A stretch of DNA of 64,000 bases from Nymphaea colorata (taxonomy: Eukaryota; Streptophyta; Magnoliopsida; Nymphaeales; Nymphaeaceae). Location of the stretch: positions 5,964,001-6,028,000 of the forward strand of contig NC_045150.1 of NCBI RefSeq assembly GCF_008831285.2, given 5' to 3'. Shown here one piece after another: positions 37,912-51,400 of the stretch (within the stretch, counting starts at the first letter, position 1; the number at the start of each line of letters is the position of its first letter). The notes under the pieces are model-generated. The model saw only the letters and a list, made by a program, of their open reading frames with translations, ran no database searches and was not told where the DNA came from. The position numbers and the translations under genes were made by a program.

Positions 37912-38060
37912 TCATATAGGCACATTATAAGACTTGTGTGCATCAATATCAGTATCAAATTGTATGCCTGCCACTGAAATACAAGGTTCGACAACATTTC
38001 TAGGGAAAAAATTATCACCGTTGTTACTACTATGAACAATGCTACTTTTTAGGCATGTAA
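37912..38060 (-). pseudogene. FAR1-like DNA-binding domain remnant, candidate
   Basis: A 48-codon minus-strand frame contains EPCISVAGIQFDTDIDAHKS followed by YN. This matches the start pattern of FAR1/FHY3 domains (P-x-x-G-M/I-x-F-(D/E)-(S/T)-x-x-x-A-x-x-x-Y-N), known in FAR1-related factors and Mutator-like transposases. It then stops at TGA. A Ser/Asn-rich acidic frame upstream (38302-38042) would fit a FAR1-related N-terminus in another phase. No MULE transposase or SWIM finger is clearly present, so this is at best a broken copy. Confidence 0.3.
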
Positions 38061-39643
38061 TTCATATTGTTCTCCAACATACTTTTATGTGTAGATCTGC
38101 TTTGAGGTATGTTATTCTTGTTGATGTCATTTCTATAATTAGAATCTTCTACATATAGAGATTCAACTTTGTTGTTGTTAGATTCTTTGCTGCTAGCACA
38201 TGATAGCAAATTGCATACAAAAAAAATGAAGCCATTTGAAATTGAACATCCTAAATGATTTAGGAGACACATATAGTAACTGAACAAGAAGTAGCATTGC
38301 AAAACTAAATAAAAAATTTATAGAACAACTTAAACAATAAGAGTGGTCGAGTTACTAATGAGGTGATAATGATGATTTGTCATGGTAATAAAAACTAATG
38401 TAACCATTAATGTGTTGAGACAATATAAGGAAATGAACAAGTTATCAGTGCACAATGGAATTGATGTTTCATAACAATGAAAGTGGCATGATGCATATAA
38501 TAAACAACTAGATCAGCAATTGTTGTTGCTTAGTTTGTGGACATGTTCTTTTCTCATCTTTGTAAACAAATGCAATCATGAATGTGTCCAACATCTTTCA
38601 TTACATGGGAAGGTATTCATGATTTGGTAAGGGCTTTTTTGTTTCTTTGTTTATTTCTTTAATTTGATCTGTCGTAATACTATTTTTTCATACATCATGG
38701 TTGTTTATCATTTTGCCTAATGATTTGATGAACTAACCTGACTTCTTGGAAACCTTGCCTTCTTTACCAATGCATGTAGACTAGCCAATGCGGATTGATC
38801 GATCTATCCATCCATAGTTGATTGTTCACTCCATGAGTTGGAAAACATTTCTTCTTCAAACTTCATCTTATTCTTCACCAAGGCAATCACAACTCCAATG
38901 CAATCGACCCAATTTTCTACAAACGTAGAAATGTTATGACATGTAATGTGTTATATATAGTAGGTGTGAATGATGTCTGCGTAAAAGCACAAGAAATTTG
39001 TTGTTATGTGTTTATGGGCATCCATGTAAAAACCCAAAATTGTTTGGTAATGAGTTCAAGTGCATTTAGATAAAAACATGAGTTCTTTAAGTTTGATTGA
39101 CTTTTTTAATTCATGGGCATCATAGTCTTATGGGTTCAACACGCTCTTTTAAGAATATGTTTGGTAAACAGAATAATATGTAATTGTTTCGTAAATATGA
39201 TGTAAAAATTGAGACATATTCATAGAACACTGAATTTGGTTAACTATTGAGATAGATTCATATAAAACAGTGACAAACTATTTTATTTACCAAAAAAACC
39301 TTAATTTTACTTGTTAAATAAATATCTTAAACTCATTTTAGAAAAGAACTAAATTGCAACTTGACACAAAAACATGAAATATGTTTCATTTTTATCTCCT
39401 ACACTGGAAAAGAGATCTGTTTTTAGACTTGGAAAATCGATTTCTAAACCGATACGACGGGGTTTAAGTAGAAACGGTGTGATCTACTAAAAACATTAAG
39501 AAATTACTTTTTAAATAAATAAAATAAAATAAAATATTTTAAAAAGCCAAAGGGGAAGCGTAGCACTTTAATCGGATTTTCGAGAGGGAAGGAGGGAAAC
39601 GAGCGAGAAAGGAGGGAGCGCGAAGAAAGGGAGAGTGTCGATC

Positions 39644-42600
39644 ATGGAGGTGGAAGAGTTGCCAAAGGCGAATGTGAAGAGGATCGTGAAGGAGAAGCTT
39701 GCCCAACTGGGGAAGGAAGGGCAGGATGATCTCAACGTTCAGAAAGAAGCGCTTCTCGCCTTCTCTGAGAGCGCCAGGATCTTCATCCACTACCTCTCTG
39801 CTACGTAACAATCTTCTCTCCAACCCTCTTCGTCTTCTTCTTTTCGTTCCTGACTTATCTCTGTTTGGTGTTTCTGTCGGTTTTTTCTAGGGCCAATGAC
39901 ATATGCAAGGAATCAAAGCGGCAGACTGTCAACGCTGAGGACGTCTTTAAAGCGCTCGAAGAAATCGAGTTTCAGGAGTTCGTTGGTCCTCTTAGGGCTT
40001 CTTTGAACGGTAAACGGTTGCCTTCCGTTTTGCGCGTCTTAATTGTTTATTTTTGTACTCATGAAATAGTGTCTTCTTGAGTTGATTTTTATGTGTTTTA
40101 TTGAGTTGGTTTTACCTCTAGTTCTTTATGTAATTTCTGAAGATCGACTTTGTAGGTATGCCATCTCTTCTAGGCGATGTTTGCTTCTAAAGTTGTATAG
40201 AATGTGCTTTGTCCCTAGAGATCACAGTAGAGATTGAACCCTTTTATCTTGATCGTTGGGCCGAGCAACTTGAATACAACGGGTTCCTCCTACTAACTGA
40301 AACAGAGTCACGGTTATGTGGGGTATACAAATCAGGACAGTATTCAGGTGCTGTATCCTCGCGAAATACATAATCATCCTAACCAAAGGTTGCCCTCATG
40401 CACATAAAATATTTATTCTCTCACCGGCGTCAGCGTATACAAAAAAATAGCGGCAAAGATATAGTTTTGTGTTAAAACTCCATCGGCTAATAGACTAATA
40501 AATTGAGATGGTTTCCTTAATAAAAATGCTATTGAAAACCATAATCACGATTCAAGAAAGCTTCTTTTTTGCATTTTTAGCATGTATCCTTTATAAATCA
40601 TCCACATATCCTATAAACCTGCATTCGACAGCTTTATCTTGAAACTTATGCCTCAGGTACTTGTCGACACCAACATAACAAATACTGCCAACGGCATGCA
40701 AGTCATGATGATCAGGACGAGAACCAAACAATGCATGATAGGGAGTGTTGTCACTTGTCATCAAGGATGGTCATGGGCAATTTGTTGATCATATATACTG
40801 CAGTGTGGAATGTATTTGTCTGTAGGGAGCTGGGAAGATTACTATTATGCATCATTCTCATACTTCTCTCAGCAATATGTTTGTATTTGTGCTTCTTATA
40901 ACCATTTTGTTGAGGTGTATGCAAGCAAGACACCCTTCTCCCTATATCATTCCTCTGGAGATAGTGAATGAAGTCCCTATATATGTGATTTACCCCTTCC
41001 ATTAGATTGGAAAAACTGGATAAACTCAGAACATTGTTGAAAACAGTGAAACAAGGAAAATAATGCAAGTTGTTCTTCATAAAGTATATCAAAGTATAAC
41101 ACAAATAACTATCAATGAAAATAAATATAATGACTATTATAAGCAGATGGGTTGGGAGTAGGAGACCCCACACACCAAAATGTACAATTTCAAAAGGTTT
41201 AGAGGTTCTTTTATTGGCTACATGTAGAGGGGTATGGATGACAATTAGAATATTTTTCACTCTCCATATCCTCATGTAGGCTACCGTCAAAATGAGTTTA
41301 TTTGAAAGAAGATTTCTAACAAAATGATTCACACAATGACCCAACAGATGATGTGAATGATTTGATATATTCTTGGACAAAACAAAAGGTGCATGATGGA
41401 GTTGCAATGGAGAATTGAAACTAGGAGCCTCTTCAAATACGTACAGATCGTCCTGTCTTTTCCCTTCAATGAACTTCTTTGTGTGAAGGTCCTTGAAATT
41501 TATAGAATGAGTAAACTACATTGAAGCGTAATGGTCATCATCAAGTTGGGAAACAGAGACAATGTTTTTCATATGAGCAACATTGAGGACATTAGAAATA
41601 GCGAGAACAAAAGAAATATAGGAAAACAAATTTTCCAGCCTGGGCATAGGATGATCGTTCCATCACCAATGTTAACATGAGATGTACCAAAGTAAGGAAT
41701 AGGGTTGTGGAGTTTACCCGCATTACCTGTCATATGGGTTGCTACTCCTGAATCAACATACCACTTTTCTTGACCATTTTGTCTCAGTTTTAGCTTAGCA
41801 AGGGTAGACAGTATATGTCCTTGACCTCCTTGGTATTTGCATCCATTTATTGACCCTCCACTTTGTTTTAGGGTTGAACCAACAGTTAGCTTTAATGTGG
41901 ACATGCTTATTGCATTGGAAATGAACAGGAATGTTCTCCGTGTGTGTTTGCACTTTGCAGGTATATTCGGAGTAGGTAGGATACCGCTACCGGCCTACCC
42001 CTTTGTTTGCTTTTACCTTGACCACTTCTTCCGCGGGTTGCAAACTAACCTTGCCCTCATCATAGAAACTCCTGAAAACATCCTGAGTATCTTATTACGA
42101 AGAAGAATTTTGAGGAAAGCCTCTCAGCATCATCTCATGTATAAAATCTTGGCCCGCGATATGTAGGGAGGACAAATAGGTACAATAAAGGTGTAACAAT
42201 CGTGTTATAGTCAAGCCCCATTCCCTGCAAAAATTTGCATTAGATCACTATCACAGCACATACTGTAGTTTCAAGTTGGTCTGTAATGGCTTCCATCTTG
42301 TTAAGGTATTCCATGGTGGACATTAGATCATTCCTCAACATCTGAGATGCTCTCTTGAGAAAGACAACCTTGGCCTGTGAAACCTGTGAATATAAGTTTG
42401 AGATAATTGTTCCTATAGTTCTGCTACAGAGCAATCATCAGGGATGTCGACAAGGACTTCCTGTGATAAGGTGTGTGATGTAGGCAACGATTGAGATCTT
42501 TCTTTTCCCAAGCGAGATAGTCTTGACTTTTGACCTGTATTGGTTGAGAATTCTCATTGTGCATCAAAATTTTGTATCTTCTGAATGGAACAAGCCAAAA

Positions 42601-45600
42601 GAATGTTCCTGCAGCTTTAAAATAGGGCTAGTGGAGCAGAGACAAGCATTTTCTGCTCAATCTTTCGGGTGGTGAATCAGAGGTAGAAGGCCATCATTGT
42701 TTGGTACTGTTGGTGACTATGTCAAACAGTTTTTCAGCTTGGTTTGATATAATAGGATAAATAAGGCCCAACGTTCATGAATAACAGGGAAAGGCACTAA
42801 GGCCTTTTATTAGCCTTAGAGGTCTCTGCTTTTGTGTAGGTTGATTACAGAAACTGCTCTGCTGAACGGAGGGAAAATCCATGAAAAGTTTCCTGAACTG
42901 GCCCAGATATTGGATTGGGGTGAAGACACAGCCAGATGCTGCTGGCTGACTCAAGTCTCCCGAACAGCATGATATGGTCATGCAGAGTACAGCTTTACAA
43001 ACTTGCCCTGGGAAAGGGTACCTGGTATAGACCAGTGGCCTGGACAGGGGCTATATACCCTTAACTCCTTAAGATTATTCAATTTTGAGGAAAGGTAGGA
43101 AGGGCCCTCGGATTTGGAGTGGCGTTATGTAACATGGAAGGAAAAAGTCCATTTTGGTTCTAAGTTTTTTCTTTTGACAGAGAAAAATGATGGTTTTTTG
43201 CTGCTCTCCTACTTTGGAGGTGAGGGATTGCTCCCATGGAGGAGCAAAACCGATCCTGGCATCATGTGTTTCAACTTTCAACTGTTTGGTGCTGATGTCT
43301 CCTTTTTTAGCATTAAAAGAAACAAAATTCAGAAATACTGAGAATAGAAAAAGAAAATAAAATTTTATAATGCTAACATAATTAATCTACGAGTCATTGA
43401 GTCTATGACAGCTTACAATGCTCGTCAAATTTAATGTGCTTTGACATGGCTGCTGGTCAAATTTCGTGTCAGTTCATACTCACACCAGCACCTGATTCTG
43501 GTATGGCACATGTGGGGCCATGTCCTTGGAAGAGCTTGTGTGATCTAGTAGTGGAATGTGAATTATGATTTTTGAGGGTGATATTTGTGCTACATGGTTT
43601 GTAGAACATTGTGTGTGTGTGTGTGTGTGTGTGTGTATAGGGGGAAGAGAGAGAGACGGTGTGACTAGTGACAGATGTATACTACTTGCCATTGGTTGGC
43701 CTGCACATTTGTGTTAAAAGTTAAAACAAAATTTGTCCCACTACCTGGAACCCTCCATCTCGGTGGTAGTTCTATGTTAAAACGTGGATCCTAATCAAAT
43801 CCTTGGTCTCAATTTTAGATAATATGATTTATGTATCATGGCAGAAGATACTTCAATTCATGCAAGACTGTTAGACAGATGTCAAGTGGAAAGGGGAATG
43901 TTGAATGCTGAAGCACGAGACATGTAATAGTACTCAAGTAGATAAGCTTTGGCCTATTTTCTTGGACATGATGTAGAAGATTATTTTAGACGTACTTGTA
44001 GAAGCTAAAGAAGGACATGGGTGAGGTTCTATTGTATGTCATTACAGTTTCCCTCCTCGTACAGGTATGTTTAAATTATGGACTTATCGATAGTGAAGAA
44101 ATTTATTCACTTGAACAAGGTAAAAGTTATGTTTCTTATGAAGATAGAATGGTCATGGGCTCATAGCTTATGACTGAAGTTCATAGATGGCAAACCTTCT
44201 GGGGAATCTCCTCAGTGGATTAGGATTGCCAAGAGACTGGGTCAAGGGTCAAATATTGACCCAAATGCAAGCAAATCTTAATGGACTTGGTTTTGCATTG
44301 GCTGAATTGGATTGGCTTGGGATCGCCTGTTGCTAGGCTGTTTCATTAATCACCAATTCTAGCTATTATTCAATATCACTAAGAAACGAACTATAGTTGT
44401 TTATTATAAATAACCTAATCTATGCATGTTCTTTATTTGCTGGTATTTTGTAGTGGTATTGATAATCTGTAGTTATTTAATTTTTTCTGTTTGATAGTTA
44501 CTCTATATGTTTAACTTCTTCTTCAATTTGAAGTAAAAATACATTACAAAAAATTATTACCTGGCCCAGACGAGTCACAGGTTCTTTATTAGTTACTAGT
44601 TAGTATTTTGTAGTTGTGTTGATAAACTATAGTTATTTAATTTTGTCTACTTGACAGTTGTTCTATGTTGTTTAACGTTTTGATCAATTGGTAGTAAAAA
44701 GACACCGAAAAAATTTATTTCCTGACCCATGTGAGTCACTTAGTCAACTCACTGACCTGTGACCCAGTAGTAAGCCGATCAGAGTGCAATTCACTTTTTG
44801 TGTAATACACCGAGTACAATGGAATTTCTATTACATTCAACAGACAGTTTGTTGTTTACATGTCCTTGGACTTGATCAGCCCTCCCTTTAAACCTGGTGG
44901 TCAGATATTTACATCTTAATTCAGAGAATAGGAAATTTCTTTTTTGGAAAACCCGGCCGGGGCTTCAGGGATATGGATCAACAAGCAGCAGCTGAGTTGG
45001 ATTTTCTGCTTGGTGATATGAAGTAACTTTCATGTTTAAAATTATCCCATTTGTAAATGATGCTTAATGTCGAACATGTGAAAAGCCTTGTTAGTGGAAG
45101 TAGAGTGAATCTTAATTGCAAACTAATGGGCTGTTATGTGAAGACAGTAAAGCTCTTAAGGCATGTCACATTGCCAATCATGTATCGTATCAATTTTTTT
45201 TTTTCTCCTGTTTGGAATGTGTATTCTTGAAGTTGATACTTTATAAACCATTTTTTTAACATCCTTTGCAGATGATGTCTAAGATAAATTACTATTGGTC
45301 CTTGACACCCCCTTATTGTGAAATTTAAATCACTCGACCTTTTTCGGTAGGGCACACCTGTGTATTTGTTCTTCTGTTGGTACTAGTTAGTGTTCTTCTG
45401 TTCAGATTAAAGAGTTTCATGCTTGAGAAAAAATTAAGCTACAATGCTTTCTTGACGAACTGTTAAACCGGAAGCTGCTAATCTGCTGCTTTGTCTTCAG
45501 CTTTCAGAAGGAAGAAAGCTGATAAGTCCGACAAAAAAGCTAAAGAACGGAACAGGAAAAGAAAATCGGAAGAGGAATTGTCATGCAACAATGGGAATGT

Positions 45601-45679
45601 TGCTGTTAGTGAAGATGTGGATGGAAGTAATGCAGAAGAAGATGGCCACAAGGATGTGGATGCTTCTCATGATTTGTAG
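39644..45679 (+). CDS. Histone-fold protein, DNA polymerase epsilon subunit 3-like (Dpb4 / NF-YB11-like)
   Basis: Small histone-fold subunit. POLE3/Dpb4 pairs with a POLE4/NF-YC-type partner in DNA polymerase epsilon and in chromatin remodelling complexes. Exons 39644-39804, 39891-40009 and 45501-45679 join in phase (Thr and Ala codons split) to 152 aa. The histone fold spans about residues 7-92: PKANVKRIVKEKL, then EALLAFSESARIFIHYLSA, then ANDICKESKRQTVNAEDVF and the end ALEEIEFQEF. The third exon codes a separate Lys/Arg-rich stretch (nuclear-signal-like KERNRKRK) followed by an acidic tail, as in Dpb4 homologues but shorter than the Arabidopsis protein I recall. Intron 2 is 5,491 bp and contains an antisense copia remnant. 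The family call is confident; whether it acts in replication or as a CCAAT-type factor is by homology. Confidence 0.92.
40560..42620 (-). mobile_element. Ty1/copia retrotransposon remnant, antisense in the POLE3-like intron
   Basis: Minus-strand pieces appear in the order gag, protease, integrase. Gag: SVAEL-type and EYLNKMEAITDQL text at about 42500-42240, then a CCHC-like knuckle (HIKANCW) near 41870. Protease: WYVDSGVATHMTGN near 41740. Integrase: PFEIVHFGVWG, HTPQQNG and AERSMRMM between about 41200 and 40840, then TPYHALFGSRPD and a final GYVDD near 40585. Frames shift and stop many times, so it is inactive. No reverse transcriptase, RNase H or LTRs were found. Confidence 0.85.
43611..43636 (+). 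repeat. (TG)13 microsatellite
   Basis: Perfect TG/GT dinucleotide run inside intron 2 of the POLE3-like gene. Confidence 0.9.
44436..44755 (+). repeat. Diverged ~160-bp tandem duplication
   Basis: TATTTTGTAG at 44444 and 44604 starts two copies that share AGTTATTTAATTTT, GATAGTT/GACAGTT, TCTATRTGTTTAAC and GAGTCAC. The copies differ at many positions, so the event is old. It lies in intron 2 of the POLE3-like gene. Confidence 0.75.
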
Positions 45680-48495
45680 CGGCTGGAAACTTGTGGATCC
45701 AAACGGTTCATAGTTTGGCATCATGGAAAAACATTCATGGTTAACACACATTTATCTCTTTCATTTTCATGTTCCATGCTAATGTATCGTCCAGGTTTTG
45801 GTGTTAAGTTTGCGAAATTATACTCTGCACTGAATATGTGTACTATATCATGTCCATACCCTCAGCCAGTAGCGCAATTTTTCCCTGCATCTGTAATAGA
45901 CCACGTTTGGTGTAGCAGTCACTTTGTTCAAGGCAAGTAATAATCGTGTTCATTTTTAATTATTATGCTGACTTACCTTTGAGCCAGTTCCCTCTCCAGC
46001 GAGACATGAATCTGGATTATCCTTATGCATTAATGCACCATGTGAGAGCATACCTGGATATAAAGTGACTTGAATGCGTTAACCATTCCTATAACAACCG
46101 AAGATTTACTTGAGTTTTTATAACCCATGCAGACTGAATTTACATTTTTTCGGTTCGAGGATCTTATATTTATTTCTGAAGCAGATGTCACCAGTGTAAC
46201 TGAATCGGGGTTTCACCAAGCGAATGTTAGTTGAATGTCTATAATCCCAGGTGTATCTCGGTTTGTCGAGACAAATCATAGAAGTGCCTCCTATCAAATG
46301 AAGTGATGATGTGTTGGTCACGGACATAAAATGCTAGTGTAAAGTTAGGTAGGATTCATCAAGCAAAAATAAAAGCATGGACTTGTAATGGTAGGTTATA
46401 CAGAGCTCAAATTGCATTAAGCAATTTTTTACAAAGAAACTTGATCTTTCACCTTCAACTTTTAGGCATAATGTGAGTTGTCGACAAAATTGTACTGAGC
46501 AATATTTTACGAAGCTGAACTTTCACCTTCAAATTTTTAGGCTTAACATGAGTTATCGACATTTTATTATTTAGTGAACTTTTTCAACATATCTTTTTTA
46601 CGAAATTAATTGTAAAGTTATAAAAAGTTAGTGAAAATTGCCAAGATACCTTTTTTACCGGATTGATTATAAAATATACGATGTTAGATTAATTAAAAGT
46701 GTGTCACAGCCATTTAAAAGAATGCATCATGATCTTTCTGGAATATAACACGTTTGCTGCCTCCACGGCTTGCTATTTATCCTTCGGAAGTTGCATATGT
46801 GCTTTTCGCTCATCTTTTTCAATGGAAACATTTGTTGCTCTGAATGCTACATCCCTTGGTTCTGAATTTTGGTCTGATTAATACCCAATATACATTAAAC
46901 TTGTTAATCAATTTAGAATTGTTTCGGCTAAATTTAACCAGTAAATCTTAAGTGAACATATTTCAGCATAAACATGGATCCAGCTTAACCTTTCGAAAAA
47001 TTTTTTCCCAATTATTCAAAAGGCCATGTAGTAGTATACCATTTGTTTGCAGTTTATAATTTTCAAGAGGAGCTTTATGGCTACATTCGATGGCGCCAGA
47101 TGATCGGATCTCATGTCTAACCTTAGACTGATCTTGTGTCTGACCTTGACCTTAGGCCTGACATGAGATCCAAGAATCCATGAGACATGATTTGAATGTC
47201 GGCGATTGGCCTGAAAACTGCGGATCATAAGCCAGAAAAGAGTAATATCTTTTCACAAGGATTCTCATAATAGAAAGAGTTCTGCCACCTTGCCAAGGCA
47301 GAGGAGGGTGAGAAAAACCTCACCATAGAAGATGATCTCGCACAAAGGAAAAAAAAAAACATTCAAACGACTCAGCCAAATAAATGGGTTTGAGCGAGAG
47401 TAATGAGAACCCGAATCCTTATATGATGGTAAAATAGAGGGATTCAAAGGCCCATTCTCCACCAGAAAACAGGTCATTGAAGCTCCCCTTTTCTACTAAA
47501 GAGGTCATCAAAGACCCGTTCCTCCCCCACCCCCACCCACCAAAACAGAAAGGAGGAGATAAAAATGGCACCATTGGAAAAGAGCATGAGAGAGAGAGAT
47601 GAGCAAACAAGGAGAGACGAGAAACAAGAGGGTGAGAGAGAGAGAGAGAAGTCGAGAGAGACATTTGAAAGAGCCAGTTTTGAAAACTTCAACCTTTGGA
47701 TCTGATGAGATCGAAGATCCCCTAGGATCATAAGGTATAACATCCAAGACCTATCAAACAGCCTACGAAAAAGAACACAACGAATTTTAGCTACGGAGAA
47801 ATTTCACCAACATGGAATAGGTTTCAAGAATCCGTACATGCATCTCCAACAACGATTTAGTTCCATTCATATGTATGCAATTTCTCACGAGCAAGAATAA
47901 ACAAGACTCCTGGATTTTTTGCCAAACGAAAAAGAATTTCTATTTACGAAAAAAAAAACGTCCTAAAGATTAATATATTAATCACTTGACCATGGTCAAT
48001 ACATCGGCCTCGGTGCTCCGAATGGTGCACAAGGGTTACATAATAGTGCTAGATTAAGAAAATGACTGACGGAGAAACATGGTTGATTGGCATACCAAAA
48101 ACCATCCACAACGACCAAATATGCAGAACGACGTCCTGACAGGAAGAGGAGCATTTCGGATTGCTCCAATTATCAACAACTGGAGAACATTTAACCCGTA
48201 CGGTACAATTGAAGACGGTGGAATGGGAGACCGAACAAATTGAAGAGCCCAAACGAATTCAACTTAAATACACTACGTTTTCTTTTCTTTTTTTAACTCT
48301 TTGAAGCAGGTATACACCAAATGTAGGAATACTGCAGGGCCCAAAGAGAAGCATAGCAACTGCCCCAGTTCGAGGGCAGTACCATTTCATGTAACCCGGA
48401 ATCTAGTACATATCCAACACAACCTTCATGATCACCAGAACGCAGGAGATATAGTTTTTTATCTTCTCTGACAGTCGATGTGCTTTGACAGAGAA
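45680..48495. other. Intergenic between convergent POLE3-like and LIF2-like genes
   Basis: Holds both 3' ends. It contains a 12-bp perfect inverted repeat (GGATCTCATGTC 47106-47117; GACATGAGATCC 47160-47171) and GA-rich runs near 47590-47660. Two loosely similar segments with CTTTCACCTTCAA start near 46446 and 46522. No gene supported. Confidence 0.5.
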
Positions 48496-51400
48496 TCAGT
48501 AAGGGCGATACCTACGCCCACGGTTGTCCCCTCCACTGTTCTTGCCACCACTTGATCTCCCGCTACTCCCAGCACCACCACCACTCCGACCCCCTCTTTG
48601 CAGTGAAGTGGACGCAGCAACCGGAGGTTGTTGCCTGAGCAAAAAATCAGAACCATGAGAAAAGAAGCTGAATTTTATGTTGCTAGACAAAATGTTCGAG
48701 TTAGGTGGTTATGCAGTGTCACTCACAAGACATATCCAATTCGTCCATCAGGCAGTAACATCGGCACCATGGTCATGCCTGCTGGTGTAGGGCCCCTACC
48801 GTAGATCATAGGCTGCAAAACCAAATAAAATGAAACTTGAGACTGATAATGGAGGTAATGACAAGTACAAAGAACAGATATCACACGGAATAGAAGCCTT
48901 CCAAACCTGTGCAAAGCCAGCTCCATACCCAGAAGCACCCAGGGCACCATACATGCCACCTACCACACCATAACCAACACGGGGGTAATTGGAGATGAGT
49001 CCACTTTTCTGTGTGTTTGAAGGGCCATCTGACTTTTTGTCTGCCTGAGGCTTTGCAAGTGAACATTCAAGAACTTGGCCTACAAATACAACAAATAACT
49101 GTAAATAAACCAGCATTTCCAAATCAATCAAGAGTGTCGAATATGAAGCATTGACGCACCATTAAGTTCATATTTTTCAGTATTTTTGAGAGCTTTCATT
49201 GCGCTCGATCTCTCAGCAAAATGAATAAAGCCAAAACCGCTATTCTCATGTCCAGGTTTAGTAGGAGGCAAGACAACCTTCGTGATTTCACCGTGGTGTT
49301 CAAATAACTCCTTTAGCTGTTCTTGAGTAACACCTTTTGGCAGATTTTTTACATAAATTGCCTTCACCTGTATAAAGATAAAAGAATTGAGTGGAAACCT
49401 TGCAAAACCAAAGACTAAGTATGTCCTGCTGAAACTGATGCTTTCTCTTTGTCTCACCATGGAAAGCACGTAATATGAAAACCATCTCAATGTTATTGAG
49501 CATACAGTCATAAAAAAAAGTACTTCCATATTAGCATTTGAGGTCATTTATCATCTTTTAAGGGATGGTCATCTTCATCAAGAAACATTTTCTACAGGAC
49601 CTCATGGGTTGCTGCATATGGACCATTATTATTGCCTGTTTTGTATAAAAGGAGACATGAACATCGGTTTGGTGTTTCTGTCAAATGGTTCACATGTTTT
49701 GTGCTCCTTGTTTTCCAGACAGCTTCTAGCAAGCTAGTGAAGACTATGTTATACTAGCAGCTAGTCAAGACTATGTACTAAAGGTGCTGAAGGCAATGAT
49801 GTTGTGCACAACCAAAAAAAAAAGAAGAGAGAAGAGTTAGTAAATAGATGAAGCAACAGAAAGAAAACTAAAATGCAACAGCACCTGAGCCGAAGCTGCA
49901 TTGTCAGAGCTGTTCTTAGGGTCTGCCCAGCTAATGGTTGGTGCATTCCCATCAAGCTTAAATTGAGGGTTTGACATCTTTTGCTTGGAATAGTCAGCAC
50001 ATGCGTGATTGTAATATTCAATGAAAGCAAATCCGCGATTTCGACTGGAGTTTTGCGGGTCCTGTGCTCATGGGAAATGACAACGACAATTAGAGTTGTA
50101 AATCATTCAATAAAATAAATGAAACACAACTAAGAACAGTATTTAGGAATTGAGAACCGAAAATCTCTCCAGCCTCGTATAATTTTGAAGGTTGCTAAGG
50201 GTGTGTCTGAATGGTGGAGCACATCTGAGACAGATGCACTCTCTTGTGACAACTACAGAACAATGTAAAAATTGTCCCTTTTCAAATATTGTTGCTTAGC
50301 CCCCTTTATTTTTGTGGGTTGGGAGGAGTCCGGGTAAAGGAGGGGGAGGAGATGTGCTCCTCCACTCATTGGAACACATCCTAAAAGAAAAAATTGCCAA
50401 GTACCTTCAACAGTTCAATACCAACTATTCCAGGACCAACATCAGTTACTACTTTATTCAAGTCCTCTTCTCCCCAGTTCTTTGGAACATTACCAATGAA
50501 CAGCCGATGTTTTGCTTGAGATGATGAAAATTTCAGTTTCCTTCCCTGAAGAGCAAAAAATTAAGAATTGAGATACTCGTCAATAAGGAAGCAATCACAT
50601 TCTTAATAGCACAAAAACTGCACTTTGACATGATGATCGTATATTACCACCAACATAATAAAAGCTTCTAGTATGACTACCAGATTCCACAATCTTTTCA
50701 ATTATATTAAGGGCATCTGTTTAATCATAGGATTCATAACATTGTTTATCCATGCTGACATGCTTTTATTATGCAGAAGAAAAATGCAATTGGACATGTC
50801 ATGCAAAAAGATGAATATCAAAGGCTCATTTTCTTCTTTTTTTTTGGGATAGACAAGCTGGGTTTAGGCAGTTATGCCAACAAAGATACACCCTGGACTT
50901 GGATTCTTGACCTTCTTCAACTTGAAGATCTTAAAGTCCAACACCCTAGGCAGGTCTACAGAGCTCTTCTTGGCAATGAAAGCAGAAATTACCAACAAAA
51001 AAGCTACCTTAATTTCTGTATTATTAAGTTCTTCAATAGCTTTCTGAGCCAATTCCTTGGTTCTGAATGTCACAAAAGCATAACCCTTGTTCTCGTTAGA
51101 GTCTTTCCCCTTCATAATCCTGACCTGCATGTGCCAATTAGTTTAGACAATGTAGTAACTGTCTGTTAGGAGTATGATGGAAACAACAGAATGCAATATA
51201 TACCTCTGTAACTTCACCAATAGGCTCGCAAATGCCTCTCAAATCCTCTTCATTTGCATCCTTTGGAATGCCACCTACATAAACTTCTGAACCATGAGGA
51301 GGAAGTGCAACAAGTTCTGCATGCTTCTCACGTTCACCAGAATCATCTTCATCAGTCTTCATGTCTTCTGCTTCATCAACATTGTGGTCTTCTGCATCAT

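Larger units (their letters stand above)
32460..39643. other. Long AT-rich intergenic region
   Basis: About 7.2 kb with many short frames, none recognised as an intact gene. It includes the SINE-like piece at 33097, a FAR1-like remnant at 37912-38060, and a 146-codon minus-strand frame (37122-37562; contains FCLSCGHWQC and ends GHLLSENAK) that may be part of the same decayed gene. A short GA tract lies at 37569-37584. The rest looks like old, unclassified transposon DNA. Confidence 0.45.
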
